Numbered from the stretch's first letter, positions 26,166 through 36,124 are shown. The stretch: 64,000 bases of DNA from Paenibacillus borealis (GCF_000758665.1 NZ_CP009285.1:7564001-7628000), one strand, 5' to 3'. Translations and numbers: made by a program. Notes: generated from the letters alone by a model not told the origin.

Positions 26166-26190
26166 CACCCGTTGCCGACATATTTGATTA

Positions 26191-26634
26191 TCATTCGCCA
26201 TGCTTCGATCCGTATCCCCTGCTTCCCGGTAGCCGCATCATCTTCAGCGGAAAAGGCTGCTCCTGTGTCCGCAGATCCAGTACGGTTTCCTTCTGGTGTT
26301 CCGCTTCAGCAAGAGTATTGTAGTGCGGCATTACCGGAGCGAACCTGATAGACGAGCCGCTGCAGTCTAACCGTGAGGCAACCGCCAGCGTTCCATCCAA
26401 TGAGTCATCATCCATCAAAGTGACATACAGCGGTCTGCCCATCCAAAATGCATACACAGCGAGCATACGGATATACCATTCCACAACAGCTTCATGATTG
26501 CGGGTGATCAGAATATAATGAAGCCGCTTTCCAGGCCGCATTGCCTCCCGGCTCTCTTCCCGGTGATGCAGAATATGAACAAGGGCTGCTGCGGATGCAT
26601 AAATAGACACAATCCAGATTAACTGGGCTATCAC
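26191..26634 (-). CDS. Hypothetical protein with N-terminal membrane segment
   Basis: A 147-residue protein not recognised as a named family. Residues about 3-22 are hydrophobic and probably a membrane anchor. The rest has an alpha/beta pattern (Y-I-L-I-T-R-N-H-E-A-V-V-E-W-Y-I-R, then L-Y-V-T-L-M-D-D-D-S-L-D-G-T) vaguely like the start of a GT-A glycosyltransferase with a DDDS motif, but far too short for one. The start is GTG 26634 with GGAGG 9 nt upstream. It is monocistronic, downstream of degU, with a terminator and a possible mother-cell-type promoter (26662-26689). Function unknown. Confidence 0.7.
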   Translation of the reverse strand: MIAQLIWIVSIYASAAALVHILHHREESREAMRPGKRLHYILITRNHEAVVEWYIRMLAVYAFWMGRPLYVTLMDDDSLDGTLAVASRLDCSGSSIRFAPVMPHYNTLAEAEHQKETVLDLRTQEQPFPLKMMRLPGSRGYGSKHGE

Positions 26635-26954
26635 GGAGATGCACCTCCCTCTTATACCGACACTATATGCCGGTGATAAAGGGACGGTGACAGCCCAGCC
26701 TGCCGGGACAGATGACCCGGTTATTCTGACTCTCTATATATCGCAAAGCACAGAATTTCCGCCTTCCTGCAAGAAGACAGATTAAAGCTTCCGGTTTCGG
26801 GTACATATTTAAATCAGCATTTTGCAAAATTCGAATATCATGCGGACTGAAACAATACGTTGACTGCAGCTAAAACGCTGCAATCAAGTTATGTACCGTT
26901 TTATAAGGATCATTAGGATTCTCCAAAACGCTCAGTTAAAAGTTTACGTATGAA
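26635..26954. other. Gene-free stretch between degU and the hypothetical gene
   Basis: Contains the possible sigma-K-like promoter at 26662-26689 and the Shine-Dalgarno of the hypothetical gene. No strong terminator for degU; only a 5-bp GCAGC/GCTGC stem near 26873-26888. Confidence 0.45.
26662..26689 (-). promoter_or_regulatory. Possible sigma-K/sigma-E-like promoter
   Basis: Minus-strand CACC (26686-26689), 15-nt spacer, GCATATAGT (26662-26670), similar to the sigma-K pattern GMACM-N-GCATANNNT. It lies 27 nt upstream of GTG 26634. The match is suggestive only. Confidence 0.35.
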
Positions 26955-27677
26955 TTATAATGTTACCCAGCCGTATTTAATCGAATTGATGACAGCCTGC
27001 GTGCGGTCGTCGACTTCCATCTTCTGCAGAATGCTGCTGACATGGTTCTTGACGGTTTTTTCGCTGATAAAAAGGTATTCCCCAATCATCTTGTTGCTCT
27101 TGCCTTCAGCCATAAGACGCAGCACTTCTGCTTCGCGGCGGGTCAGCGGATTGTTGTCGCCTGCAACAAATTTCACACCAGCTTCCTTAACCGGAGTCTC
27201 GGCCATGGCACCTGTCTCGTTAAGGTACGTCATGCGGCGCAGCTGATTGATCAGCTTGCCGGTTACTTTGGGATGAATGAAGGCATGGCCTTCGCATACA
27301 GAGCGGATCGCATTAATGAGCGACTCTGCTTCCATATCCTTCAGCAAATAGCCATTCGCACCCTTGCGCAGAGTTTCGAATACGTAGCTTTCATCATCAT
27401 GGATCGAGAGGATAATCACTTTTACATCCGGGAACATTTCCCGGAGCTTTTGTGTAGCCTCCACACCGTTCTCAATAGGCATATTGATATCCATCAGCAC
27501 GATATCCGGCTTATTGATATTGCAGAACTCAAGCACCTGGATGCCGTCCCCGCACTCACCTATGACTTCAATGTCGTCCTCCATATTCAAAATACGTTTA
27601 AGCCCTTCACGAAACAACTGATGATCATCCGCCAAAAGAACCTTTATGGGCGATTTTCCAGAATTCTGGTTTTCCAT
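26955..27677 (-). CDS. degU: Response regulator DegU
   Basis: A 240-residue NarL/LuxR-family response regulator. The receiver domain has acidic pocket Asp17/Asp18 and phosphoacceptor Asp63 in V-L-M-D-I-N-M-P. The C-terminal LuxR helix-turn-helix shows [19 protein letters not shown] and [16 protein letters not shown]. DegU controls motility, exoenzymes and competence in Bacillus. ATG 27677 follows AGGAG by 7 nt and lies 4 nt after degS; upstream in-frame codons overlap degS and lack a site. Confidence 0.95.
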   Translation of the reverse strand: MENQNSGKSPIKVLLADDHQLFREGLKRILNMEDDIEVIGECGDGIQVLEFCNINKPDIVLMDINMPIENGVEATQKLREMFPDVKVIILSIHDDESYVFETLRKGANGYLLKDMEAESLINAIRSVCEGHAFIHPKVTGKLINQLRRMTYLNETGAMAETPVKEAGVKFVAGDNNPLTRREAEVLRLMAEGKSNKMIGEYLFISEKTVKNHVSSILQKMEVDDRTQAVINSIKYGWVTL

Positions 27678-27681
27678 CACA

Positions 27682-28854
27682 CTACTCCTTTCCTTTGTCC
27701 ACATTCGTCGGAATGTGAATTATGATTGTTGTGCCCTGGTTCTCTGCTGACTGTATTTCCACTCTACCTTCCAGCAACTCCACACGTTCACGCATTCCCA
27801 CCAGCCCAAAGCTTTCACGGTTGGCTTGTTCACTGATCTTTTTCACATTGAAGCCTAGACCGTTGTCTTTCACAACGATCTTAATTAGCTGTGCCTGATA
27901 AGTAATCTCTACCAGAACATAACTTGGATAGGCATGCTTCGCCGCGTTGGACAAAGCTTCCTGAACAAGACGGTAGACTGCAGCCTCCATGGCTGAGGAC
28001 AGACGGTGCTCTTTCCCCCTTGTTTCAAAAGAAGTGCGTATCTTCGTCTTCTCCTCGTAATCATGCACGTACTTCCGGAGTGTCGGAATCAGTCCTAAAT
28101 CATCGAGAGCCATCGGACGCAGATTAAAAATCACTTTACGCATTTCTTCCAGGCTGTACCTTACCTGCCCCTTTAAATCTATTACTTCGGCTTGTACCAG
28201 CCCAAATTCCTGCTTTACCAGCATTCTTTCTACAATTTCCGTCCTTAGGACTAGATTTGCCAGCATTTGAGCAGGACCATCGTGAATTTCCCGGGCAATT
28301 CTCTTCCGTTCTTCTTCCTGGGCCTGGATGATCTTGAGTCCAACCATTTGCGTGTTTTTCGCAGATTCGACAATTCTCGTCACTTGGCCTAGTTCTCCAG
28401 ACAGATATTCCAGGACAACGCTCATTTGCGAACCAATCGATTCGGCCCGTTCTACAGAATTTTCGACACTGCGAGCCCGCATTTGCAGCTCATCCCGTCT
28501 GCTCCGCAGGTAGGCTTCCCTCTCCCTCGTCATCATGAGCTCTAACTGAAGCTCCGTCGCTTTCTCGTAAGCAATCCGGATATCCTTCTCCGTATAGCGG
28601 ACAAAGTCCCGGCTGACCTCAGTCAGCCGGATCCGGGAGCGGTGATACTGCAGCTCCAGCTTGTCTACCTTTTGCAATGTTTCATCCGTTTCTTCAATAA
28701 CCCGCTGCAGTTCTTTGGTGAGTGCAGCAAGCTCATCACGTGCAACCTGCAATATTTCAAAAATCTGATACTTGCTGCTCTCCATCACGTCGATGGTATT
28801 CTTAATAACGCGATCAATCGCATCGGCTTGAAATTCCACGGATGCTTGCCCCAT
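27682..28854 (-). CDS. degS: Sensor histidine kinase DegS
   Basis: A 390-residue soluble HPK7-type kinase that phosphorylates DegU. The N-terminal about 170 residues form long coiled-coil signalling helices. The dimerisation/phosphoacceptor helix E-E-E-R-K-R-I-A-R-E-I-H-D-G-P-A-Q places His at 191. An ATPase domain with D-N-G-L-G-F and G-L-V-G-M-R-E-R-V closes the protein. No membrane segment is seen. The ATG at 28854 has no strong Shine-Dalgarno. The gene follows a large secreted-protein gene by 42 nt without a clear terminator. Confidence 0.94.
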   Translation of the reverse strand: MGQASVEFQADAIDRVIKNTIDVMESSKYQIFEILQVARDELAALTKELQRVIEETDETLQKVDKLELQYHRSRIRLTEVSRDFVRYTEKDIRIAYEKATELQLELMMTREREAYLRSRRDELQMRARSVENSVERAESIGSQMSVVLEYLSGELGQVTRIVESAKNTQMVGLKIIQAQEEERKRIAREIHDGPAQMLANLVLRTEIVERMLVKQEFGLVQAEVIDLKGQVRYSLEEMRKVIFNLRPMALDDLGLIPTLRKYVHDYEEKTKIRTSFETRGKEHRLSSAMEAAVYRLVQEALSNAAKHAYPSYVLVEITYQAQLIKIVVKDNGLGFNVKKISEQANRESFGLVGMRERVELLEGRVEIQSAENQGTTIIIHIPTNVDKGKE

Positions 28855-28896
28855 TTCTATCGGATCGTATTAAAGAGTTTCCTTTATACTAACATA

Positions 28897-31629
28897 TCAC
28901 GATTCGATAGTTACGGTCTTCGTTTTCTGTTCCCATTTTACAGTGAGTCCTAGCTGTTCTGTCACGAGTCTAAGCGGTACTAAAGTCCTGCCATTTAGAA
29001 TTAAAGGCGCCACATCTGCACTCTGGCGTTTGCCGTTAAGCAGGAATTCCTTCTTGTTTACCGTCAGATCCAGCGCTTTGGACCCGCGAAGCACCATGAT
29101 CTTCTTGGTATTCTGATCCCAGATGGCATTGCCTCCAAAAGCATCAAGCACATATTTAATCGGCACATAGGTACTGCCGTCCTTAACAATCGGAGCTACA
29201 TCAATCGCCTGCTTTGTGCCGTTTACAACCATCGACTTGGCTCCGATACTCATGGATGCCGTCCCCTTCGGCAATCCGGCTTCACTGGACAGTGAAGGCA
29301 TAACGAAGGAAATATTATCAACAGCTACCGTACCTGTCTTAGCGCGCTCATCCTGGCCTTCCTCTACGTTTACCACGTAAATTCTCTTTAGGGAAGCTGG
29401 GAATTTAATCCCTGAACCGGAAAGATCAATATTAAGGTTCTTCCAGCCATTCCAGTCGATCACTTTGGCCAGATCAATATACGCTGTTGCCCCGCTGGCA
29501 TCCGTTACCTCTGCTCGCAGCCAGTTAAGACTCATATCACCCATCACGTCTACGGACATAGACGTTGCCGTTGCCGGAATACTCTTGCCCGTTGTGCCGT
29601 TGAACTGGGCATAGGCATACATCTTGCCGGTGCAGGCCGTCATATCATAGCTAAGCGACAATACCTTCGAACCAGCCCGTTCCGCGCTGCCCGGTACAAC
29701 CGCTGCAGTTCCCGTTACCCCAGCTGCGTTGGTTGTGAAGGCAAACGGATACGTTACATTCTCGAAATCCTCCCAAGCTGTTGACGCCGCAGCCGAGAAC
29801 ACCACAGCTGTGCTGAAGCCGTCATAACGTGCAATGGCATATCCGGTAGTTACCCCCGGATCAACGGATTGCACCGTGATCTTGCCGTCACCTACATTCC
29901 CTTTAAACCCGATAAACTCCCATTTCAGCGATGCAGCCGGAACGGCAATCGTTGCCCCGCTCTTCGACACTGCATTAACCGGAACAGATACCGATGCTCC
30001 CGCTATAAGCGGTGCAGTAGTTGTGCTTGAAGTCAGACTTGTCAGGTCATCTCCGCCCAGAACGGTTACCTTGGTCTCTGCACTGGCCGAACCGCTGGTA
30101 GCTTTCAGGTTAACGGTTCCCGCCTTGACTGCGGTTGCTTCACCTGCATTTACCGTCACACTGCCGCCACTGGAGCTCCAGGCAGGATTTGCTGCAGCCA
30201 CATCAATGGGATTGTAGTACGTATCATAGCCTTTTAGAGAATACGTAGCTTTTTGTCCAATCAATAGCACTGAACTGCCGCTGATCTTAATTCCCTTCAC
30301 TTCACCTTGCGGAGCAGAAGTATATACACCAAGGCCGTTAACGATGCTGCGCTGCTCTGTGCCGTATTCTGTATTGAAGGTAAGGGTCGTAGAGGTTTCC
30401 GCAAGCGGACGGTCTACCATGGTTGTAGAGCCCCCTCCGTCCAGGTTGATCCCCTTCCAGACACCGATATTCGTCATGAAGGACTGCAGCTCTGTCAGTG
30501 ACAGTCCAGCACTGTTGCTATTTTTCTCAGCTGCAATGACATATACGTACCGCCCATCCTCTGAATAACCCAGAGCTGTGCGGGCACGATACCCGCCGAT
30601 GCTGGTGGTGGAGCGGGAGAAGGTCGCTGCTTTCCCGTTGTTTACCAGAATGGTATGCCCCCCGATCATCATCTGCAGCGTGGATGGATCAAGCTCCTGC
30701 TGAGTGGTTTTGGAACGAAGGGTGTAGACACTGCTTAGCTTCTGCCCTACAACCAGATGTGCTTTTACAAATTGGGCTGCAAGCCCGTGAGTCCGCAGAA
30801 TGTACGCCCCGTCAGGCACGGTTATCGGCAAAGCTGCGTCCGGGGAAATCTGGGTAATGACATCATTCTCTACCAGCACCTCTGTAGGCGTTGTAGAGCT
30901 GTTCTTAGGCCGCTCCAGCGCTGTCCAGGCATCTGTGTAGATATAGGCAGCATTGGCATGACTGTAGGTGGAACTGCCGCCTTCAGGGTTATATGCCCCT
31001 TTATTGATTCCGGATAATGGAAATTGTGAACCATCCTCTGCCGTCAGCATGCCTTCGAATGTATACTCATCAATAACCGGCTTACGGTCTTTGGTCACAG
31101 CAAAAGCATACATTCCATCAAGCTGGGAAGGTGTAGAGACTACAACCCCGCCTGATACTTGACCACCAATCGGTGCACCTTCCCCGCCGGTATTGAAGTA
31201 ATCCCCGTTTACTGCGGCCACTGCTCCGGTTTCTGCCGCCATTCCTCCGGTACTTTGCCGCGTAGTCAGATTACCGCCTTTGCCTGTCATTACATCCACA
31301 GACACATAAGGGTTATTCAGATCGACCCGAACCACGTCAGCAAGACCTGTTACACTTTTGCCGGACCGCACAGTCGTAAATTTATATTTCATCATCATCG
31401 CGCCTGAAGTAATGACTTCTTCGCTCAGCTTTGTCACTGAGAAGGAGGCTGTTGCAGCTTGAGCTACTGAAGCAGAGCTTACACTGAATAAGGAGGGTCC
31501 AGTGTTTCCGATAACCGGCATGATCCACAATACGCCTGCTAACGAGGCGGCAACCCATTTTTTAGAAGTTAAGCTTTTGTTTTCCCGTACCAGCTTGCTA
31601 TTCTTTTTCCCCATGAAAACTTCATTCAT
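28897..31629 (-). CDS. Secreted phosphodiester glycosidase-domain protein with stalk/copper-amine-oxidase-like C-terminus
   Basis: A 910-residue exported protein. An N-terminal charged region and hydrophobic signal segment end near A-Q-A at about residue 58. A NAGPA (phosphodiester glycosidase) domain follows at about 90-460, with G-D-Y-F-N-T-G-G and the signature N-L-D-G-G-G-S-T-T-M. Next come a Big2-like Ig domain, a beta-rich region resembling a carbohydrate-binding module, and two C-terminal copper-amine-oxidase-N-like repeats (I-D-V-A-P-I-V-K-D-G-S-T-Y-V-P and S-A-D-V-A-P-L-I-L-N-G-R-T-L-V-P). NAGPA domains cleave sugar-phosphodiesters in polymers. The start is uncertain (ATG 31629 or 31614). 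Probably acts on wall or capsule glycans. Confidence 0.88.
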   Translation of the reverse strand: MNEVFMGKKNSKLVRENKSLTSKKWVAASLAGVLWIMPVIGNTGPSLFSVSSASVAQAATASFSVTKLSEEVITSGAMMMKYKFTTVRSGKSVTGLADVVRVDLNNPYVSVDVMTGKGGNLTTRQSTGGMAAETGAVAAVNGDYFNTGGEGAPIGGQVSGGVVVSTPSQLDGMYAFAVTKDRKPVIDEYTFEGMLTAEDGSQFPLSGINKGAYNPEGGSSTYSHANAAYIYTDAWTALERPKNSSTTPTEVLVENDVITQISPDAALPITVPDGAYILRTHGLAAQFVKAHLVVGQKLSSVYTLRSKTTQQELDPSTLQMMIGGHTILVNNGKAATFSRSTTSIGGYRARTALGYSEDGRYVYVIAAEKNSNSAGLSLTELQSFMTNIGVWKGINLDGGGSTTMVDRPLAETSTTLTFNTEYGTEQRSIVNGLGVYTSAPQGEVKGIKISGSSVLLIGQKATYSLKGYDTYYNPIDVAAANPAWSSSGGSVTVNAGEATAVKAGTVNLKATSGSASAETKVTVLGGDDLTSLTSSTTTAPLIAGASVSVPVNAVSKSGATIAVPAASLKWEFIGFKGNVGDGKITVQSVDPGVTTGYAIARYDGFSTAVVFSAAASTAWEDFENVTYPFAFTTNAAGVTGTAAVVPGSAERAGSKVLSLSYDMTACTGKMYAYAQFNGTTGKSIPATATSMSVDVMGDMSLNWLRAEVTDASGATAYIDLAKVIDWNGWKNLNIDLSGSGIKFPASLKRIYVVNVEEGQDERAKTGTVAVDNISFVMPSLSSEAGLPKGTASMSIGAKSMVVNGTKQAIDVAPIVKDGSTYVPIKYVLDAFGGNAIWDQNTKKIMVLRGSKALDLTVNKKEFLLNGKRQSADVAPLILNGRTLVPLRLVTEQLGLTVKWEQKTKTVTIES

Positions 31630-31803
31630 TTCAGTTTAACTCTCCCATCTTATTTACTCTTAATGTATAAAAGACATCCCTATCATTAGTTCCTGCTATC
31701 CCTTTACATCTTTAATAGACTGATTTTAGGCTGAAAAGTTGCGAATATTGGTAGATTCCAACTCTACTTGAACCGGAAGAGCGCTACTTTTCTATCCATA
31801 AGA

Positions 31804-31831
31804 AAAGCGCCCGGCACAAGGCCGGACGCTC
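31804..31831 (-). terminator. Terminator of the 1349-residue SLH gene
   Basis: Minus-strand AGCGTCCGGC / GCCGGGCGCT stem (one mismatch) followed by TTTTC, 28 nt after the stop. Confidence 0.75.
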
Positions 31832-31858
31832 ATAGAACAAATTTGGCTTATATTTAAA

Positions 31859-34800
31859 TTACAAATAACCTGCCATCGAAAGCATACGCTGCAGCATCAC
31901 TGCGGCTTGGGCGCGGGTAGCATTGCCCTGAGGCAGAAATTCAGTAGGTGTCATGCCTAGAATAATTCCCTGCTGGACCGCTTTGGCTACAAACTCAGCA
32001 CTCTGATTCTGAATCTTTGCCTTATCCTTGAAGGCGGACAATGCCGAAGAAGAGGTTCCGTTCAACGTAATCGGATTCCCGGAATATTCCATGGCCCGTA
32101 TAATCATGATTGCCAGCTGTTCACGGGTGATATTATCATTTGGCCGGAAAGTTGCATCCGTATTGCCAGTAATAATACCGGCTTTAGCCGCAGCACCGAT
32201 ATAATCCCCGGTTTGCGTGGAGGGCTGCACATCTCTGAACCGCTGCGCCGTCTCACGGTCACCCAGCAGTCCCAGCCCCCGGCTGAGCATGACAGCAAAT
32301 TCGGCCCGCGTAATTTTCTGCTCCGGCTTAAAGCTGCTGCCATAGCTGCTGTCGATAATGTTTTTGGCAGCGAGCAGCGAGACTATTGAATTACTCCAAT
32401 GTTTGCTCATGTCACTGAAGGTCCGGGTAGACAGGAATGTTCCTACTACCTGATTGCCGACTGTCTTTGCCCGAATTACAGTATTGCTTCCAGCCGTGCT
32501 GATTTTGGTAGGCAGATAGGTAGCATCATAATAGGCAAGATCCAGTCTGACGGCCGAAGTCTGGTCACTATTCAATGTAGCAGTTGTGCGTGCGGTATAC
32601 TCAGCTTCCACGCTTAATGCGCTGGCATTGGCATAATTGCTGCTGATCGAAGCCGTCAAACGGATATCAGTTAAGCCAGTAATAGTCTGTAATCCTTGCG
32701 ATTGCAGCTTTTGCTCAAATGGCGTAAATGTGCCTGCCGGGACTTTCTCCATCCGCAATATAAGTGAAATATTGCTGCTGTCTGCCACCAGGCTTGCCGC
32801 AAGGCTATTCATATCCACGTTATTTAAAGGCAAGGTATAGAGGTTATCTCCGAAGCGTACGACCATTGTAGCTTTCTTATCCCGGTTCACCGCGGTCAAA
32901 AGCGGCTTCAGCGGCAAGGCTACGTAAGCTGCCAATTCTGTAGACGGCACTTCAAAAGCAAGCACCGAAGTACCCAGCTTGTACAGATAATCATAGCTTG
33001 CTGTCAAACGGTCCGCAGTTAGTGTATATCTTTTGACGGACTGGCTGTACACAGAACGGTCATCTGCAACCGTTGCCGAATCACTTTTGAGCAGCGGATA
33101 TTCCTGGCCAAATTCACTGGCAGCTAGTGTGCCCAGATATGAAGGGCGGCTGGAATTAGCCGAAGATGTTCCAGCCCCGTTGTAGACTGAGAGCGCGGTG
33201 AACGAAGGCAGCGGAATGCCGCTGGCATCCGTTATCGCACCAGATCCGGCCATATAGGACAGATCAACCACTTGCCCGGTCTTAACTATGGCGGACAACG
33301 TCAGCTTCAGCACATTCCCGGATACATAATACGACTGCACACCAACACTGTTGCCATCCACCCGGACTCCAAACTGATTCGTATAGAGTGAGGCAGAAGA
33401 AGCTTGCATATTCTTGCTGAAGGTCACCGTAATCTCATCGCCCGAGATGGTTGCCGAACTGATATCAGGTACAGAGGTCCCCGTACTTCCGGAAACCGAT
33501 ACTGCCTGCAGATTAAGATAGGCTGCACGGTTACCGTTCAGGTCGCTGAGCCCTGCACTGCCCGGAACATACGAAATGGTAGTATATTGATTAAGTGCAA
33601 GCGTACTCTGGAGCGTAAGTGTGACCTGGGTTCCGCTTACCGAAACGCCGGTTACATAATTGGGAGTACTAGTACTGCCGACGAGAACAGAGAATTGACT
33701 GTTCAGCGGCAGCGCAGATGAGGATATCCCTTCATTATAAGTCAGTACGATTTTATTCCCTGTTCCTACAGCATTCTGGAAGACCGGTGCAGTGGTATCA
33801 CTAGTATTCCGGATATAGAAATCATTAAAGTTAGCAATACTCTGGCCATACTGATCCTGAAGCGGATAGGACCCTGCGTAGTATGAAACACGTATAGTCT
33901 GTCCGCTGGATGCAGCATTGTTTAGCCCCAGGACCACGGAGCTGCCGCTGGAACTGATGCTGTTCACTCCCAGGGAACCGCCATCCGCATAGACATAGAA
34001 TTGAGTATAGGCATTGGCGGAGACCGCCTTGAGGCTATCATTGAAATTCAGTGTCACTGTTTTGCCGGATAAAACTCCATCCCTTGGTGAAGGTAAAGCC
34101 GATTGAATTGAATTTGTTACCTGCTGCAGCGTAAAAGTGCCGGCAGAGTTGCCGTGGCTATCCTGAATCGTACGTAACCCGCCTGAGTAGCTAATTTTCA
34201 CGACTTGTCCAACAGCTACTCCTGTAGCTAGGGTCACATATACACTGTCCCCTTGAACATACAGGCCCTCTATTGTACGCTTCTCCTCATTTACTGTCAC
34301 AGCAAAGCTTGAATAGAGAAGTGCCATCCCCGAATTAAGTGTTTCGTTATATTTCAGACGGATCGTACGGTTGTTATCCAGCTGTGCCGAGACGAGTGCA
34401 GGAGCTGTGGTATCCATAACTTCCGTTTGAAAGCTCCATGACGTTTTGCCGCTTATCCCGTCATATACCAGTCCTGCAGTATTTGCGTCTGTAAATACGC
34501 CTTTGGCGATATCCACATAATACGTTGTTGCTGGATCGAGAGCTGTATTCGGACTGATAATGAATTCTTTGGCCGAAGCCCCATTGCTCACGTTAACGGG
34601 AACTTTGGTACCATTGCTCTTATAAAGCTGCACACCATCAATAATAGTACTGTTGTAGACTGCATCTCTGTTAAACGTGATTGTCATAGCTTTACTTACC
34701 CCTACAGATTCACTCCTGTCAGCAGGCGACAAGGCGGCAGCAGCAAGACCTGAGAGCGGAGTGGTCGTAAACGTCCAAGTATAAGGTCCCGATGCCGGAA

Positions 34801-35908
34801 ACACATTTCCGTCCCGGTCATAAAAAGCCCCTTGAGGGATCGTTACCGTATAAGTCGTTCCGCTTAACAAAGGTGAATCATTCGTCGCTGGTGTGAACGC
34901 AATAGACTTTTCTCCACCTCCAACTACAGAGGTTGAGTTCACATTAATCCATCTGGTTCTGGAATCATCGGTTGTACCGGGCGAAACTGTAATGTATCCG
35001 GATCCCGGCATCATAGGACGGTCAAAGTTCAGCCTGAATACTTCAGTTGTAGGTACATTCACTGCACCTTTATCCGGAACTGTAGTTATGTTCTTAGCCT
35101 CTCCGCCCACTGTAGAGAAACTCCAGACATTACCGCTGGAGATTCCGGCAAAGGTTCGATTATCATCTGCCTTGAATGCATATGAATCAATAAGTATATA
35201 ATAATTGCTGCCCGCTGCTACCTTATTCGCAGCAATAGTCAGCTTCACCGTTGTCGAGGAAGCATCACTTTGCACATCTACAGCAGGAACATCATCCCAT
35301 ATTCTGAACTCCTGAACGACGTCATTGTTAAATGAAGACATTAACCGGACAGTTCCGCCGCCCTTCAACAGCCTTTTATTCAATTTGAAGCTCAATTGGG
35401 TTAACCCGGCAGCATCTACTCTGCTGTTATTCGCTGGTGTAAGTTCACTTGCTGCTATTGAGGTATCATTCTCAGGCGCTGTGACAAATGACCAGCTGGT
35501 GGCTGCAGACCCGTTACCCTCACTGTCCTTGAACAACCCTTGAGGGATCGATGCCGTGTATTTAGTATTTGGAGCAAGCTTCTTGTCTCCCCCCCACTTA
35601 ATATCATAAGCATTGGAGGTGCCCACCAGTCCATAACTGCCGATAGGAATCTCCACAAAGACTTCCTTTGATTCACTATTAGTAATAGTAATTTTCCCGT
35701 TCTGCGGATTTACCTGCCGATCGAAGCGCAATCCCAGATTCGCCCCCGTATTCACATAATAAGCTCCTGCCGAAGGTGATACCGTAATACCGAATTCAGC
35801 GGCTGCATAGACTGCCGGGTTTGTGAATCCGCTCAGGGGCTGCCAAGTTCCCATCATCATGCTGCCTGATAGAATAATTGCCGTCCAGATTGAAATTCTC
35901 TTTTTCAT
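31859..35908 (-). CDS. Giant Ig-like repeat protein with three C-terminal SLH domains
   Basis: A 1349-residue surface protein. After a signal peptide (about residues 1-35) come roughly four bacterial Ig-like (Big_5/SbsA-type) repeats with S-P-A-D-G/S-P-A-D-R-S starts and G-T-T-Y-T-V strands. Several SwmB-like beta repeats follow (V-V-L-G-L-N/V-T-L-T-L-Q with V-S-Y-x-x-G-S), then a linker. Three C-terminal SLH motifs include K-I-T-R-A-E-F, N-I-T-R-E-Q-L and N-A-T-R-A-Q-A. SLH anchors it to pyruvylated wall polymer. ATG 35908 follows AGGAG by 11 nt. A sigma-D-like promoter (35960-35987) is possible. No enzymatic domain is seen; adhesion or an S-layer-associated role is inferred. Confidence 0.9.
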   Translation of the reverse strand: MKKRISIWTAIILSGSMMMGTWQPLSGFTNPAVYAAAEFGITVSPSAGAYYVNTGANLGLRFDRQVNPQNGKITITNSESKEVFVEIPIGSYGLVGTSNAYDIKWGGDKKLAPNTKYTASIPQGLFKDSEGNGSAATSWSFVTAPENDTSIAASELTPANNSRVDAAGLTQLSFKLNKRLLKGGGTVRLMSSFNNDVVQEFRIWDDVPAVDVQSDASSTTVKLTIAANKVAAGSNYYILIDSYAFKADDNRTFAGISSGNVWSFSTVGGEAKNITTVPDKGAVNVPTTEVFRLNFDRPMMPGSGYITVSPGTTDDSRTRWINVNSTSVVGGGEKSIAFTPATNDSPLLSGTTYTVTIPQGAFYDRDGNVFPASGPYTWTFTTTPLSGLAAAALSPADRSESVGVSKAMTITFNRDAVYNSTIIDGVQLYKSNGTKVPVNVSNGASAKEFIISPNTALDPATTYYVDIAKGVFTDANTAGLVYDGISGKTSWSFQTEVMDTTAPALVSAQLDNNRTIRLKYNETLNSGMALLYSSFAVTVNEEKRTIEGLYVQGDSVYVTLATGVAVGQVVKISYSGGLRTIQDSHGNSAGTFTLQQVTNSIQSALPSPRDGVLSGKTVTLNFNDSLKAVSANAYTQFYVYADGGSLGVNSISSSGSSVVLGLNNAASSGQTIRVSYYAGSYPLQDQYGQSIANFNDFYIRNTSDTTAPVFQNAVGTGNKIVLTYNEGISSSALPLNSQFSVLVGSTSTPNYVTGVSVSGTQVTLTLQSTLALNQYTTISYVPGSAGLSDLNGNRAAYLNLQAVSVSGSTGTSVPDISSATISGDEITVTFSKNMQASSASLYTNQFGVRVDGNSVGVQSYYVSGNVLKLTLSAIVKTGQVVDLSYMAGSGAITDASGIPLPSFTALSVYNGAGTSSANSSRPSYLGTLAASEFGQEYPLLKSDSATVADDRSVYSQSVKRYTLTADRLTASYDYLYKLGTSVLAFEVPSTELAAYVALPLKPLLTAVNRDKKATMVVRFGDNLYTLPLNNVDMNSLAASLVADSSNISLILRMEKVPAGTFTPFEQKLQSQGLQTITGLTDIRLTASISSNYANASALSVEAEYTARTTATLNSDQTSAVRLDLAYYDATYLPTKISTAGSNTVIRAKTVGNQVVGTFLSTRTFSDMSKHWSNSIVSLLAAKNIIDSSYGSSFKPEQKITRAEFAVMLSRGLGLLGDRETAQRFRDVQPSTQTGDYIGAAAKAGIITGNTDATFRPNDNITREQLAIMIIRAMEYSGNPITLNGTSSSALSAFKDKAKIQNQSAEFVAKAVQQGIILGMTPTEFLPQGNATRAQAAVMLQRMLSMAGYL

Positions 35909-35959
35909 GCCGTAATAGACTCCTCTCAAGCCATACTTTCGTCTTTTCGTATATTCTTA

Positions 35960-35987
35960 TATTCGGTTAAAGGGCTTCCAAAGTTTA
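35960..35987 (-). promoter_or_regulatory. Weak sigma-D-like promoter of the 1349-residue SLH gene
   Basis: Minus-strand TAAA (35984-35987), 16-nt spacer, ACCGAATA (35960-35967). Spacing and -35 are right; the -10 matches only 5/8. Confidence 0.3.
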
Positions 35988-36039
35988 GAAAAGAGCTTGT
36001 CCAAATCCGTGAATGTTCAACATGTCTGCGAACACAAAT

Positions 36040-36084
36040 AACCCGCAAGGCTGCTCCATTGGCCGGAGATTCGCCCTGCGGGTT
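36040..36084 (-). terminator. Terminator-like hairpin after metK
   Basis: Minus-strand AACCCGCA / TGCGGGTT outer stem with an inner CTCC/GGAG stem, followed by ATTTGTG. The T-tract is weak but position fits. Confidence 0.6.
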
Positions 36085-36124
36085 TCCAATAAACACTTCT
36101 TCGTCTGAAATTATGACCTCTATA

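Larger units (their letters stand above)
25513..26190. other. Long gene-free region upstream of comFA
   Basis: No credible gene. The part near comFA gives no clear ComK box or promoter. From about 25700 to 25960 there are palindromes (17 bp at 25708-25724, TAACTGCAGTTA at 25732-25743) and four spaced CAACTA-containing modules. A terminator for the next gene lies at 26129-26165. Confidence 0.6.

Noticed and set aside
28855..28896. Sigma-D promoter before degS (CCGATAG with TAAA upstream)
   Set aside because: The spacer is 18-19 nt and the box abuts the start codon.
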